Positions 7,609 through 16,921 of a stretch of 64,000 bases of DNA are shown here, one piece after another. The notes under the pieces were generated by a model that ran no database searches, had not been told where the DNA came from, and worked only from the letters and a program-made list of their open reading frames with translations. The stretch's first letter is position 1. Every line of letters begins with the position of its first letter. The DNA comes from Microvirga sp. KLBC 81 (lineage in GTDB: Bacteria > Pseudomonadota > Alphaproteobacteria > Rhizobiales > Beijerinckiaceae): contig NZ_QDAH01000018.1 in the NCBI RefSeq assembly GCF_003075415.1, forward strand, positions 17,804-81,803. Direction: 5' to 3'. The translations under genes were made by a program, and so were the position numbers.

Positions 7609-9384
7609 GTGTCCGGTGTGATCGAGAAAGCAAGACAGCTCTTGCGCAGGAAAAGCGTGGCTATAACTGCTGCCGTTCTGGCGCTGGCTGTGGTCGCAGC
7701 TGCCGTATCCGCACCTTTCTTCCTCTCCGAGAAGGTCCACGAGATCGCCTATTCCGAGTTCTCCCGCGAACTGGAGGCCGGCAAGGTTCGCAAGGTTCAG
7801 GTGCAGGACGGAGGCCTCTCCGTTTGGATCGCAGACCAGGAAGCCTTCGTGCGGCTGCCGAGCTCGCTGCTGAGCGCCCAAACCATTGACCGGGCGACCG
7901 CCCTTGGCGCACGGGTGGACTTCAAGCCGTCCGGCATCGATGCATCGCATGCGGCGAGCTTCGTGATCTCGCTGATCATGGTAGCCGCGGTGCTGGCGCT
8001 CGTTGCCGTTCAGGTCGATTTCAAACCGACCAATCGCTGGCCGCGCGCGGTCAAGAACATTCCGGATCGCTTCGATAACGTGGCAGGCCAGGAGGAGGCG
8101 AAGGCCGAGCTGCAGGAGGTCATCGCCTTCCTGCGCGACGCCCAGGCCTTCGAGAATGTGGGCGCGCGTATCCCGCGAGGCGTGCTGATGGTCGGGCCGC
8201 CCGGAACGGGCAAGACGCTCATCGCCAAGGCGCTGGCAGGCGAAGCTGGCGTGTCCTTCATGGCCGTGTCGGGCAGCGACTTCTCGGCTCCCCTGATCGG
8301 CATCGCCAAAAGCCGCGTGTCCAAGCTGTTCGACCAAGCCCGCCGGCGTGCGCCGTGCCTGGTCTTCATCGACGAGATCGATGCCATCGGTCGCAAACGC
8401 GGTGGCGGCGGCTCGGCGGCGGATCGCGAGTTCGAGTCGACGCTCAACCAGCTCCTCGTCGAGATGGACGGTTTCAACACCACCTCGGGTGTGATCGTGA
8501 TCGGCGCCACGAACCGGGTCGATGTGCTCGACCCTGCGCTGCTGCGCCCCGGCCGCTTCGACCGGCAGGTGCATATCGGTCTCCCCGACATCACTGGCCG
8601 CGAGGCGATCCTGGAGGTGCATGCCCGTAACGTGAAGCTGGCGGCGGGTGTGGACCTTAGCTCCGTTGCCCGGGGCACTCCTGGCTTTTCCGGTGCCGAT
8701 CTAGGCAACCTTCTGAACGAGGCGGCGATCTTTGCCGCGCGCGATGGCGTGGCGGAGATCAACCGCGATCACCTGGAGGCAGCACGCAACAAGATCATCA
8801 TGGGCCTTGAGCGCCGCTCGCTCGTGATCACCAACGAAGAGCGCAGGCTCGTGGCCGTGCACGAAGCGGGACACGCTCTCTGCGCCTCTCTGACGCCGGG
8901 TTCCGACAAGGTGCACAGCGCCACCATCATCCCGCATGGCCAGGCGCTAGGCCTCGTCATGCGCCTGCCGGAGAATGACCGCTACTGCATCCCCGTGGAG
9001 AAGCTCGAGGCCGATCTCATCGTCGCCATGGGTGGACGCGCGGCTGAAGAAGTTGTCTTCGGTCCCCGCAAGGTCACGACGGGTGCGGCGAGCGATATCG
9101 CGCACGCCACCAACATCGCAACCCGCATGGTCACCGAATGGGGCATGAGCCCCACCATCGGCATGGTGAAGGTGGCGCGCTCGGGCGAGAGCTTCCCGCG
9201 CGAGGTCGAGCAGGAAATCCGCCGCATCATCGAGGAGATGTATGCGGCCGCCAAGGCCTGCATCGAGGACAATCGCGAGGCGCTGGACGCCCTTGTCGAT
9301 GCGCTCCTGGAGCATGAGACCATCGAGGGCGACGAGGTTCGCCGGATCGTCTCCTTGAGCGAAAGGCGGCTCGTCGCCGCCTGA
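7609..9384 (+). CDS. FtsH-like membrane-bound AAA+ zinc metalloprotease, divergent pore loop
   Basis: Product of 591 residues from GTG 7609, chosen because AAGGGGG precedes it; the frame is open further up. TM1 is about residues 16-37 and TM2 about 115-137. Walker A GPPGTGKT is at 196-203, Walker B is LVFIDEID, and the arginine finger lies in ALLRPGRFDRQ. The zinc motif HEAGH is at 418-422, with the third ligand in TTGAASDIAHAT. The substrate-gripping loop that reads MFVG in canonical FtsH is PLIG here, with Leu229 in place of the essential Phe. It is probably an FtsH paralogue rather than the housekeeping enzyme. Convergent with the sensor kinase gene, seven bases apart. Confidence 0.88.
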   Translation: MSGVIEKARQLLRRKSVAITAAVLALAVVAAAVSAPFFLSEKVHEIAYSEFSRELEAGKVRKVQVQDGGLSVWIADQEAFVRLPSSLLSAQTIDRATALGARVDFKPSGIDASHAASFVISLIMVAAVLALVAVQVDFKPTNRWPRAVKNIPDRFDNVAGQEEAKAELQEVIAFLRDAQAFENVGARIPRGVLMVGPPGTGKTLIAKALAGEAGVSFMAVSGSDFSAPLIGIAKSRVSKLFDQARRRAPCLVFIDEIDAIGRKRGGGGSAADREFESTLNQLLVEMDGFNTTSGVIVIGATNRVDVLDPALLRPGRFDRQVHIGLPDITGREAILEVHARNVKLAAGVDLSSVARGTPGFSGADLGNLLNEAAIFAARDGVAEINRDHLEAARNKIIMGLERRSLVITNEERRLVAVHEAGHALCASLTPGSDKVHSATIIPHGQALGLVMRLPENDRYCIPVEKLEADLIVAMGGRAAEEVVFGPRKVTTGAASDIAHATNIATRMVTEWGMSPTIGMVKVARSGESFPREVEQEIRRIIEEMYAAAKACIEDNREALDALVDALLEHETIEGDEVRRIVSLSERRLVAA

Positions 9385-9391
9385 TCGGCTT

Positions 9392-10993
9392 TCAGCTATC
9401 CGTCAGGGGAGCGTTGATCGTGCAGACGACCCCTGACCGCGCAAAGGTGATCTCCACCGAGCCGTTCAGCTCCTGTGCCAAGCTGCGCTCTATAAGACGG
9501 GTGCCGAAGCCCCGGCGCTGCGGCTCGACCACGGACGGGCCGTCCATCTCCTCCCAGACCATCCTGAGGTGCGGCGCGCCTTCCTGGTCCTCAATGGTCC
9601 ATTTAATCGCAACGCGTCCGGTCTCATTAGACAAGGCGCCATACTTGACCGCGTTGGTGCCGAGCTCCTGAATCGCCATAGCGATAGCGAGCGCAATCCG
9701 TGGCGGCAGGCGAATGTCGTTGCCTGAAACTTCGAAGCGGTCGCCTCCGTTTCCCTGGAACGGCTCGACGGCATGAGCAATCACCTCACGTAAATAGGCC
9801 CCGTCCCAGTTCTCGCGGGTGAGAACGTCGTGAGCGCGGGAGAGGGCGAATAGGCGCCCCTCGACTGCATCCCGGGCTTCCATGGTTGTGCTCGCGTTGC
9901 GCAGGCTCTGGGTGACGATGGATTGTACGGTGGTGAGGGTGTTCTTCACCCGATGATTGAGTTCATTGATCAGCAGCTGCTGATGCTCCTCCGCCCTCTT
10001 GCGATCTGTAATATCGAGTGCCACGCCGACCGCACGACCGGGCACGCCATTCTCGATGTCCAGCAACTCCGCCCGCAGCAAAAGCCAGCGCGGCGAGCTA
10101 TCGGGCAAAATGATCTCCAGCTCCGTTTCGGCGTAGCGGTCTCCACGGGCCAGGGCTTCCTTCGCCACACGATGTAGGTTCTCCCGCTCGCCTGGAGCAT
10201 AGCGGCTCCTGATTTCCTCCGGAGAGGGAGAGGTGTCCGGCGGAAAACCGAGGAGCCGGTTCAGTTCCGGCGAGGACGTAATCGTGTTCGTGGCGGTGTG
10301 TGCCTCCCAGATCGCCATGCGTCCTGCATCGATGGCGAGGCGCAGTCGGGCTTCGCTTGCTGTAAGAGCGGCTTGTGATTCCTTGACGTCCGTGAGGTCC
10401 GAGGCGAGCACATAAAAGCCTGCGACGCTGCCGTCCTCTCGCTGGTCGGGAATGTATTCTGATTTCACGAAGCGAAGGCCACCGGGAAAATGCGCCCACC
10501 ACTCGTGCCCGCTACGCTTGCCGGCGAGAGCCGCCTCGATGAATGGCTTCGCACGGCTATACGGCAGTTCGCCGATCGCATCCCGCAGATGAACTCCGAA
10601 CAGGTCTTTTGCTGGTCGGCAAAACCAGGTCTCATAGGCCTTGTTGTTGAACCGATAACGCTGATCAGCATCCACATAGGCGATCAGAGCCGGCAGGTTG
10701 TCGGCGATCTGACGGAGCTTCTTCTCGCTGACGCGCGCTCTGGTTTCGCTCTCCCGCAGCCGCCTCTCACTCGCCTGAAGGGAGGCACGGGAGTCCTGCA
10801 GCGTCTCAATGCGGGATGTGGCGGAGGACATCTCTTGCGCATGCTCACGGCCTTGCGCTTCGTGTCGAAGCGCTGCCGCATGGGACAGCACGCTTTGGTC
10901 ACACAGCTTGGCGTGAAGCTCACGGTTGTCCCGCTCCAGTTCCTCGATCCGCTGCAGAAGAGCGTCCGTATTCAGGATTTCAGGCGTGTTCAT
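9392..10993 (-). CDS. PAS-domain HWE-family sensor histidine kinase
   Basis: Cytoplasmic kinase of 533 residues with no membrane segment. An N-terminal coiled coil (about 10-110, ending in RARVSEKKLRQIADNLPALI) leads into a PAS domain (about 105-225), then a second PAS/PAC (about 225-335, ending AVGVALDITDRKRAEE). The phospho-acceptor is His347 in ELNHRVKN. The catalytic domain has ELGTNAVKYGALS as N box and VWEEMDGP, the W-x-E signature that names the HWE class, then RRGFGTRLIE. No response regulator adjoins. HWE kinases often signal the general stress response or light, but the input here is unknown. Confidence 0.92.
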   Translation of the reverse strand: MNTPEILNTDALLQRIEELERDNRELHAKLCDQSVLSHAAALRHEAQGREHAQEMSSATSRIETLQDSRASLQASERRLRESETRARVSEKKLRQIADNLPALIAYVDADQRYRFNNKAYETWFCRPAKDLFGVHLRDAIGELPYSRAKPFIEAALAGKRSGHEWWAHFPGGLRFVKSEYIPDQREDGSVAGFYVLASDLTDVKESQAALTASEARLRLAIDAGRMAIWEAHTATNTITSSPELNRLLGFPPDTSPSPEEIRSRYAPGERENLHRVAKEALARGDRYAETELEIILPDSSPRWLLLRAELLDIENGVPGRAVGVALDITDRKRAEEHQQLLINELNHRVKNTLTTVQSIVTQSLRNASTTMEARDAVEGRLFALSRAHDVLTRENWDGAYLREVIAHAVEPFQGNGGDRFEVSGNDIRLPPRIALAIAMAIQELGTNAVKYGALSNETGRVAIKWTIEDQEGAPHLRMVWEEMDGPSVVEPQRRGFGTRLIERSLAQELNGSVEITFARSGVVCTINAPLTDS

Positions 10994-11202
10994 TGGCTCG
11001 TTATGCCTGGGAGCTTGGCTGGGTCCGTTGGAGATAGAGCCCAGTCAACGAGCGACGAGGCCGGAAAGATCAATGCTGATTATTTTCCGAATGAGGCTCG
11101 CTTGAATATCGACGGAGAATTCCTGTCGAAGAAGGCTCGGCCTTGTGGCCGGAGCCGGATTTATTGAATAAGGTACCGGCTCAAAACAGGGGGCATCGGG
11201 TT

Positions 11203-11328
11203 ATGAAGCTTATCCTTCAGGCGGCATTTGTGATCGGCGTCGGGCTTCTGGCGACAGCCTGCGACAAGTGCGGCAACTGGAATATCAACACTCCCAAGAT
11301 CTGCCACGGCTCCGGGCCGCAGGGTTAA
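11203..11328 (+). CDS. Small lipoprotein
   Basis: A 41-residue product that is mostly a lipoprotein signal peptide: basic MK start, hydrophobic run, and lipobox LLATAC with Cys as the predicted lipidated residue. The mature part is only about 22 residues with two further cysteines (DKCGNW, KICHG). ATG 11203 is preceded by a run of G (AGGGGG about 12 bases upstream). It resembles entericidin-size lipoproteins but no homology is claimed. Followed 19 bases later by the HAD gene, perhaps co-transcribed. Confidence 0.6.
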   Translation: MKLILQAAFVIGVGLLATACDKCGNWNINTPKICHGSGPQG

Positions 11329-11347
11329 AGACGCACGGGAGCAGCCC

Positions 11348-12025
11348 TTGAAGCTAATTCTCTTCGATGTCGACGGCACGCTGGTCGACAGTCAGAACAT
11401 CATTGCGGCCTCCGTCCACGGGGCATACGTCGCCTATGGCATGGAGCCGCCGAGCCGGGAGAAGTCGCTCTCCATCGTCGGCCTGTCTCTCGTCGAGGCT
11501 TTCAAGGTGTTGGCTGGCCCCGATGCACCGGTTGAAGGCATGGCCCAGGCCTACAAGGATGCTTACAATGTCCTGCGCCTCGATCCGGCCAACGATGCTC
11601 CGCTCTTTCCGGGGGCGGGCGAATGCATCGAACGGCTGAAAGACCGTGACGATGTTCTGCTTGGCCTCGCGACCGGCAAGTCCCGCAAGGGCGTGGCGCA
11701 GCTGATCGAGCGGCATGGCTGGAAGGGCGTGTTCTCCACCATCCAGACCGCGGATGATGCGCCCTCGAAGCCTCATCCGGCCATGATCCTGCAGGCGATG
11801 GAGGAGCTTGGCGCGGTGCAGGAAGAGACGGTGATGATCGGCGATTCCAGCTACGACATGGCCATGGCGCGATCGGCCGGGGTTCTGCCCATCGGCGTCT
11901 CCTGGGGCTTCCAGCCCGTGGACCTGCTGTTGGAAACGGGAGCTCGCCATATCGTCGATTCTTATGCGGAGCTCGACCCCGTACTGCAGGGTTTCCTGGG
12001 CGAGCCCTCGTATCTTCCTGCCTGA
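11348..12025 (+). CDS. HAD-IA phosphatase, phosphoglycolate phosphatase-like
   Basis: Product of 225 residues. Motif I is LILFDVDGTLVDSQ with both aspartates, motif II LGLATGKSRKG, motif III KPHPAMI and motif IV MIGDSSYDMAMARSAG. The cap is of the Gph/PGP kind. The start is TTG 11348 with GGGAG six bases upstream; no ATG fits before motif I. It precedes the ATP12 gene by 18 bases and is likely in one transcript with it. The substrate (phosphoglycolate, pyrophosphate or another) is not resolved. Confidence 0.88.
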   Translation: MKLILFDVDGTLVDSQNIIAASVHGAYVAYGMEPPSREKSLSIVGLSLVEAFKVLAGPDAPVEGMAQAYKDAYNVLRLDPANDAPLFPGAGECIERLKDRDDVLLGLATGKSRKGVAQLIERHGWKGVFSTIQTADDAPSKPHPAMILQAMEELGAVQEETVMIGDSSYDMAMARSAGVLPIGVSWGFQPVDLLLETGARHIVDSYAELDPVLQGFLGEPSYLPA

Positions 12026-12043
12026 ACGCCTATCTCTTCTCTC

Positions 12044-12826
12044 ATGACAGATTCACGCGACTGGTTCCCATCACAGGACGAGCCGAACCCGATGCGGGCG
12101 GCTCAGGCCGGCATGAAGCCCACGCTGCCCAAACGCTTCTACAAGGAGGCTGGCGTCGAGGAGACGGATGGCCTGTTTCGCCTCACCCTCGACGGACGCG
12201 TCGCCAAGACGCCCGGCAAACAGACGTTGGCCGTGCCTTCACGCGCCCTTGCCGAGGCGATGGCCCAGGAATGGGCGGAGCAGGGGGCGGAGGTCGATCC
12301 GTCCACCATGCCTATCACCCGCATCGTCAACTCTGCAATCGACGGCGTCTCGCCGCGGCATGCGGAGGTGGTGGATGATCTCGTCCGCTACGCGGCCTCC
12401 GATCTCATCTATTACCGGGTGAGCGAGCCTGCCCGGCTCGTCCAGTCGCAGGATACGGCCTGGAATCCCATTCTCGACTGGGCGAGGGATAGCCATGGGG
12501 CGCGCTTTACTCTGGCCGAAGGCGTGATGCATGTAACGCAGCCGGAGGATGCGATTGCCGCTGTGCGCGCGGCGATCGACCGGATTGCTTCGCCTTTCGC
12601 GCTTGCCGCTCTCCACGTGATGACGACGCTCTCCGGCTCGGTGCTGATCGCGCTCGCCCATGCTCACGGCGAGCTCGATGCGGATCAGGCCTGGGCAGCC
12701 GCCCATGTGGACGAACTTTATCAGGAAAGCGTCTGGGGCGAGGATTACGAGGCGGTGGAGCGCCGTCGCAGGCGCGAGGCCGATTTCAGGGCGGCCTCCG
12801 AAGTCTTCCGCCTCGTCGGCCTTTAG
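12044..12826 (+). CDS. ATP12-family F1-ATPase assembly chaperone
   Basis: A 260-residue homologue of mitochondrial ATP12, which binds the F1 alpha subunit during ATP synthase assembly; the family in bacteria is essentially alphaproteobacterial. Signature stretches are LPKRFYKEAGVEE, FRLTLDGRVAKTPGK, AQEWAEQG and the C-terminal EDYEAVERRRRREADF. A HAD gene immediately before ATP12 is a frequent neighbour in this group. An intrinsic terminator follows the stop within four bases, closing the operon. Confidence 0.94.
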   Translation: MTDSRDWFPSQDEPNPMRAAQAGMKPTLPKRFYKEAGVEETDGLFRLTLDGRVAKTPGKQTLAVPSRALAEAMAQEWAEQGAEVDPSTMPITRIVNSAIDGVSPRHAEVVDDLVRYAASDLIYYRVSEPARLVQSQDTAWNPILDWARDSHGARFTLAEGVMHVTQPEDAIAAVRAAIDRIASPFALAALHVMTTLSGSVLIALAHAHGELDADQAWAAAHVDELYQESVWGEDYEAVERRRRREADFRAASEVFRLVGL

Positions 12827-12829
12827 GAA

Positions 12830-12862
12830 AAAGCCGCTGGAGCACGAAGCGCCAGCGGCTTT
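12830..12862 (+). terminator. Intrinsic terminator after ATP12 gene
   Basis: Inverted repeat AAAGCCGCTGG / CCAGCGGCTTT with an 11-base loop, starting three bases after the stop codon. The T-run after the stem is short (CTTTGTTG), so it is a moderate terminator; on the opposite strand it would read the same stem toward the ATP12 gene. Confidence 0.75.
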
Positions 12863-12879
12863 GTTGCGTCTGGAGGCCT

Positions 12880-13257
12880 TTAAGCGCGCCGGAAGCTGAT
12901 GCCGCACTTCTTCTGGATGGAGGCCTGCTCGATGGCCTGCATCTGCCCCTTCAGGTTGGCCAATTCAGCGGTCTTGGCGTTGTCGCCGCCCACGAAGAAG
13001 GCGGCTGGCCAGAAGATGACCACGGCGGCTGTTGTTGCCACGACATCCCTGGTGTGCTGGGAGTCCTGGGCGCCAGACGCCGCGGCGGCAGCGGCGCTGA
13101 CCCGCTGGGCTTCGAGGCTCAGTTCGCGGCAGCTATAGCTTGAGTAAGCTGCCGTGGACACGTAAGAGGCGGCCACGTTCTCCGAGCGGCTGGCGCAGCC
13201 AGCGGCTGAGATGGAGAGGGCTGAGGCGATCGCGGCGGCCTTGTAGATAATCTTCAT
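12880..13257 (-). CDS. Small lipoprotein with C-terminal helical segment
   Basis: Product of 125 residues. It starts at the ATG at 13257, with AGGAG on the minus strand upstream (13266-13270). The signal peptide MKIIYKAAAIASALSISAAGC ends in a lipobox with lipidated Cys. An Ala-rich stretch follows, then a hydrophobic helix (ATTAAVVIFWPAAFFVGG) and a helical tail ELANLKGQMQAIEQASIQKKC. This arrangement resembles small outer-membrane or inner-membrane lipoproteins often annotated as metal/phage-related hypothetical proteins. No function assigned. Confidence 0.72.
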   Translation of the reverse strand: MKIIYKAAAIASALSISAAGCASRSENVAASYVSTAAYSSYSCRELSLEAQRVSAAAAAASGAQDSQHTRDVVATTAAVVIFWPAAFFVGGDNAKTAELANLKGQMQAIEQASIQKKCGISFRRA

Positions 13258-13417
13258 GATGGGTTCTCCTCTATGAAACGTTATCACGTAATTCTGAGTA
13301 GAACACTGAAGGGAAAATGAAAAGTGCTGCGGAGCACACTCCCATAGTGGGATTTTGGGAGGCTTACGGCTGTGCTAAGCGGGAGCGAACCATTCCTCCC
13401 GGCATTAGGGATCACCC

Positions 13418-14950
13418 ATGAAAGACATTCTCGAACGGCTTGAAGAGCGGCGGGCTCAGGCCCGACTCGGCGGCGGCGAAAAGCGCATCGAGGCGCAGCA
13501 TGCCCGAGGCAAGCTCACGGCGCGGGAGCGCATCGAACTCCTGCTCGACAAGGGTTCGTTCGAGGAGTTCGACATGTTCGTCGAGCACCGCTCCAGCGAT
13601 TTCGGCATGGAGAAGGTGAAGATCCCGGGCGACGGCGTCGTCACCGGCTGGGGTACTGTGAACGGCCGCACGGTCTTTGTCTTCGCCAAGGACTTCACGG
13701 TCTTCGGCGGTTCGCTCTCCGAGGCGCACGCCCAGAAGATCACCAAGATCCAGGACATGGCGCTGAAGATGCGCGCTCCCATCGTCGGCCTGTTCGATGC
13801 GGGCGGCGCGCGTATCCAGGAGGGCGTGGCGGCGCTCGGCGGCTACGGCGAGGTGTTCAAGCGCAATGTGATCGCCTCCGGCGTGATCCCGCAGATCTCG
13901 GTGATCATGGGTCCCTGCGCGGGCGGCGACGTCTATTCGCCCGCCATGACCGATTTCATCTTCATGGTGCGCGACCGCTCCTACATGTTCGTGACTGGCC
14001 CGGACGTGGTGAAGACCGTCACCAACGAGACCGTGACCTCGGAGGAACTCGGCGGCGCGAAGGTTCACACCACCAAGTCCTCGGTGGCCGACGGCGCTTA
14101 CGACAACGACGTGGAGGCGCTGCTGCAGGTGCGCCGTCTCATCGATTTCCTGCCCGCCAACAACATGGACGGTGTGCCGGAGATCCCGAGCTTCGACGAT
14201 CCGAACCGTGGGGATGACAGCCTCGACACGCTGATCCCGGACAACCCGAACAAGCCCTACGACATGAAAGAGCTGATCCTGAAGGTCGTGGACGAGGGCG
14301 ATTTCTTCGAGATCCAGGAATCCTACGCCAGGAACATCATCACCGGCTTCGGCCGCATCGAGGGCCGCACGGTGGGCTTCGTCGCCAACCAGCCGATGGT
14401 GCTCGCAGGCGTGCTCGACGCCGATGCGTCCCGCAAGGCTGCGCGCTTCGTGCGCTTCTGTGATGCCTTCAACATCCCGATCGTCACCTTCGAGGACGTG
14501 CCGGGCTTCCTGCCGGGCACGGCGCAGGAATATGGCGGCCTCATCAAGCACGGCGCGAAGCTACTGTTCGCCTATTCCGAGGCCACCGTGCCGCTGGTGA
14601 CGGTGATCACGCGAAAAGCCTTCGGCGGCGCCTATGACGTGATGGCCTCCAAGCATATCGGCGGCGACGTCAATTACGCATGGCCGACCGCTCAGATTGC
14701 GGTGATGGGCGCTAAGGGCGCGGTGGAAATCATCTTCCGCCAGGATATCGGCGATCAGGAGAAGATCGCCACCCGCACCAAGGAATACGAAGACCGCTTC
14801 ATGTCGCCGTTTGTCGCCGCAGAGCGCGGCTACATCGACGAGGTGATCATGCCGCATTCGACAAGGCGGCGGATCGCACGCGCGCTCGCCATGCTCCGCC
14901 ACAAGGAAACGGAGCGGCCCTGGAAGAAGCACGACAATATTCCGCTTTGA
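13418..14950 (+). CDS. pccB: Propionyl-CoA carboxylase beta (carboxyltransferase) subunit
   Basis: Transfers the carboxyl group from biotin to propionyl-CoA to give methylmalonyl-CoA. The product is 510 residues with two crotonase-type carboxyltransferase halves. N-terminal landmarks are [39 protein letters not shown] and [17 protein letters not shown]-terminal ones are [36 protein letters not shown] and [16 protein letters not shown]. The second-half GGLI oxyanion motif is intact. The pccA gene lies 3.7 kb downstream on the same strand with unrelated genes between. Confidence 0.96.
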   Translation: MKDILERLEERRAQARLGGGEKRIEAQHARGKLTARERIELLLDKGSFEEFDMFVEHRSSDFGMEKVKIPGDGVVTGWGTVNGRTVFVFAKDFTVFGGSLSEAHAQKITKIQDMALKMRAPIVGLFDAGGARIQEGVAALGGYGEVFKRNVIASGVIPQISVIMGPCAGGDVYSPAMTDFIFMVRDRSYMFVTGPDVVKTVTNETVTSEELGGAKVHTTKSSVADGAYDNDVEALLQVRRLIDFLPANNMDGVPEIPSFDDPNRGDDSLDTLIPDNPNKPYDMKELILKVVDEGDFFEIQESYARNIITGFGRIEGRTVGFVANQPMVLAGVLDADASRKAARFVRFCDAFNIPIVTFEDVPGFLPGTAQEYGGLIKHGAKLLFAYSEATVPLVTVITRKAFGGAYDVMASKHIGGDVNYAWPTAQIAVMGAKGAVEIIFRQDIGDQEKIATRTKEYEDRFMSPFVAAERGYIDEVIMPHSTRRRIARALAMLRHKETERPWKKHDNIPL

Positions 14951-15046
14951 AGCTTGGAGCCATCCGGCGAAACGGGCCCGGGCGAGTCGACTTCCGCCGG
15001 GGCTTTGCTTTATGAGTGGCTTAGTCAGTGTTCGGATGCCTCACCC

Positions 15047-16144
15047 ATGTCCTGCGACCGCTCCTGGGTCTCCAACGCCATCAAGATCATCGAGGCGGAT
15101 TTCAACCGCTCGTCGGATACGCATCTCTTGCGCGTCCCGCTGCCGGCTGTGCCGGGCGTGTTGCTTTATCTGAAGGATGAATCGACCCATCCATCGGGGA
15201 GCCTCAAGCACCGGCTGGCGCGCTCGCTGTTTCTCTACGGATTGTGCAACGGCTGGATCGGGCCGAGCACGACGATTGTCGAGGCATCGAGCGGATCGAC
15301 GGCGGTGTCGGAAGCCTATTTCGCGCGGATGCTGGGGCTCCGATTCATGGCGGTGATGCCGCGTTCCACATCGGCTGAAAAGATCGCGCAGATCGCGTTC
15401 TATGGTGGCGAGAGCCATTTCGTGGATTCACCCGCTGAGATGTATGAGGAAAGCGCGCGTTTGGCCCGTGAACTCGGCGGTCATTACATGGACCAGTTCA
15501 CTTACGCCGAGCGGGCGACGGACTGGCGCGGCAACAACAACATCGCGGAATCGATCTTCAGCCAGATGGCGCAGGAGGAATATCCGGTGCCGAGCTGGAT
15601 CGTGGTGGGTGCGGGCACCGGCGGCACCTCGGCGACGCTCGGGCGCTACATCCGCTATCGCCGCCTGCCGACGAAGCTGTGTCTTGCCGATCCGGAAGCG
15701 TCCGTCTTCCACCGGCATCTCGCCGACCGCAGCGTGTGCAATACCTGCGAGCCGCCCTCCGTGATCGAAGGCATCGGTCGTCCGCGCTGCGAGCCGTCCT
15801 TCGTGCCCGAACTCATCGACCGCGCTTACGCCGCGCCGGATGCGGCGAGTATCGCGGCGGCGCGCGTTCTGTCGCGTCGCATCGGCCGTTCCTGCGGCGG
15901 CTCGACGGGGACAAATCTCTGGGCCGTCGTGCAACTCATCGGCGAGATGATGCAGCGGGGGGAGAAGGGCTCCGTCGTGACGCTTCTGTGCGATTCAGGT
16001 GAACGCTATCGCAGCACGCATTTCAACGATGATTGGCTGAAGGAACGCGGCATCGACATCAAGCCTGCCGAGGAGGCGATGGAGCGCTTCTTCGAGACGG
16101 GTATTCTAAAAACCGGCCAACAACATCCTCTGCCCTCATCCTGA
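15047..16144 (+). CDS. cds1: Cds1-type PLP-dependent L-cysteine desulfhydrase
   Basis: Fold type II PLP enzyme of the cysteine synthase family, 365 residues. It agrees closely with what I recall of actinobacterial Cds1, which degrades cysteine to sulfide, pyruvate and ammonia. Seen are [18 protein letters not shown] with the Schiff-base Lys, [31 protein letters not shown] and [23 protein letters not shown] 15047 is preferred over an in-frame TTG at 14954. The last codons and the stop (16142-16144) lie inside palindromic repeat copy 2. It follows pccB and may be co-transcribed. Cysteine synthase activity cannot be excluded. Confidence 0.82.
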   Translation: MSCDRSWVSNAIKIIEADFNRSSDTHLLRVPLPAVPGVLLYLKDESTHPSGSLKHRLARSLFLYGLCNGWIGPSTTIVEASSGSTAVSEAYFARMLGLRFMAVMPRSTSAEKIAQIAFYGGESHFVDSPAEMYEESARLARELGGHYMDQFTYAERATDWRGNNNIAESIFSQMAQEEYPVPSWIVVGAGTGGTSATLGRYIRYRRLPTKLCLADPEASVFHRHLADRSVCNTCEPPSVIEGIGRPRCEPSFVPELIDRAYAAPDAASIAAARVLSRRIGRSCGGSTGTNLWAVVQLIGEMMQRGEKGSVVTLLCDSGERYRSTHFNDDWLKERGIDIKPAEEAMERFFETGILKTGQQHPLPSS

Positions 16145-16235
16145 GGAGGTCGCATAGCGGCCGTCTTGAAGGAGGCTCCAGTGCCCTCTGGATCTTCCTT
16201 CGAGACGCAGACCGCGTCTGCTCCTCAGGATGAAG
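16134..16235. repeat. Palindromic dispersed repeat family 1, copy 2
   Basis: About 102 bp with outer arms CCTCATCCTGAGGAG and CTCCTCAGGATGAAG (one mismatch), inner segments related to CTTGAAGG / CCTTCGAGACG, and CCAGTGCCCTCTGG near the tip. It is the same element as at 6502-6607. The left arm supplies the stop codon TGA of the cysteine desulfhydrase gene. It sits in the convergent gap before the MhqD-like gene. Confidence 0.9.
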
Positions 16236-16252
16236 TGGAGGATTAAAGCGCT

Positions 16253-16870
16253 TTATTTGCCGCTTTCGGCAAACCACTTGAGCAGCAGCTGAAGGTCCGT
16301 CTGCGACAGGCCGTGTCCGGTCGGCAGCGTTTCGTGCTGAACGTCAGCGCCCGATGAAACGAGCACTGCGGCGAGACGCGCTGAATTCTCCATCGGAATG
16401 ATCGGATCCATCTGGCCCGACACCATGAGCACACGCTTGCCGGTGAGGTCCGTTTTCGGAGCATCGCTGAGCGGCACCATGGCGCGCAGCAGCGCTGCTC
16501 CGGCCAGTGCTTCGGGCCGCAGCATCAGCATCGCGGCTGCAATGTTCGCGCCGTTGGAAAAGCCAAGCCCAATCGGAGCCTCAAGGCCATACGCCTCCCG
16601 AGCCTCGGCGACGAAATCCGCCAGCTCGTTGGCACGAAAGCGCACATCTTCCTCGTCGAACACGCCTTCCGCCAGGCGGCGGAAGAAACGTGGCATGCCG
16701 TTCTCCAGGATCTTGCCGCGCGGGGAGAGCAGGGCAGATCCGGGAGAGACCTTGCGGCCCAAGTTGATCAAGTCGTTCTCGTTGCCGCCGGTACCGTGGA
16801 GGAGGAGCAGGGGCGGGAGTCCCTGATCGGTCGCGGGCTCGTAGCGGTGAAGGAAGGAGAGTTCAGTCAT
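16253..16870 (-). CDS. MhqD-like alpha/beta-hydrolase (carboxylesterase)
   Basis: Product of 205 residues with LLLHGTGGNENDL (oxyanion HG motif), nucleophile elbow GFSNGAN, Asp in SGQMDPIIPME and His in LPTGHGLSQ. This is the phospholipase/carboxylesterase group to which Bacillus MhqD and YpfH belong. It lies 51 bases downstream of the VOC dioxygenase gene on the same strand, reproducing the mhqO-mhqD order of quinone-resistance operons. ATG 16870 was chosen; TTG 16894 would add eight residues. Confidence 0.85.
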   Translation of the reverse strand: MTELSFLHRYEPATDQGLPPLLLLHGTGGNENDLINLGRKVSPGSALLSPRGKILENGMPRFFRRLAEGVFDEEDVRFRANELADFVAEAREAYGLEAPIGLGFSNGANIAAAMLMLRPEALAGAALLRAMVPLSDAPKTDLTGKRVLMVSGQMDPIIPMENSARLAAVLVSSGADVQHETLPTGHGLSQTDLQLLLKWFAESGK

Positions 16871-16921
16871 CAGCGTGCTTTCTCCCTCTCCCAACGTGTG
16901 GTCGGGAGAGGGCTGAGGGTT

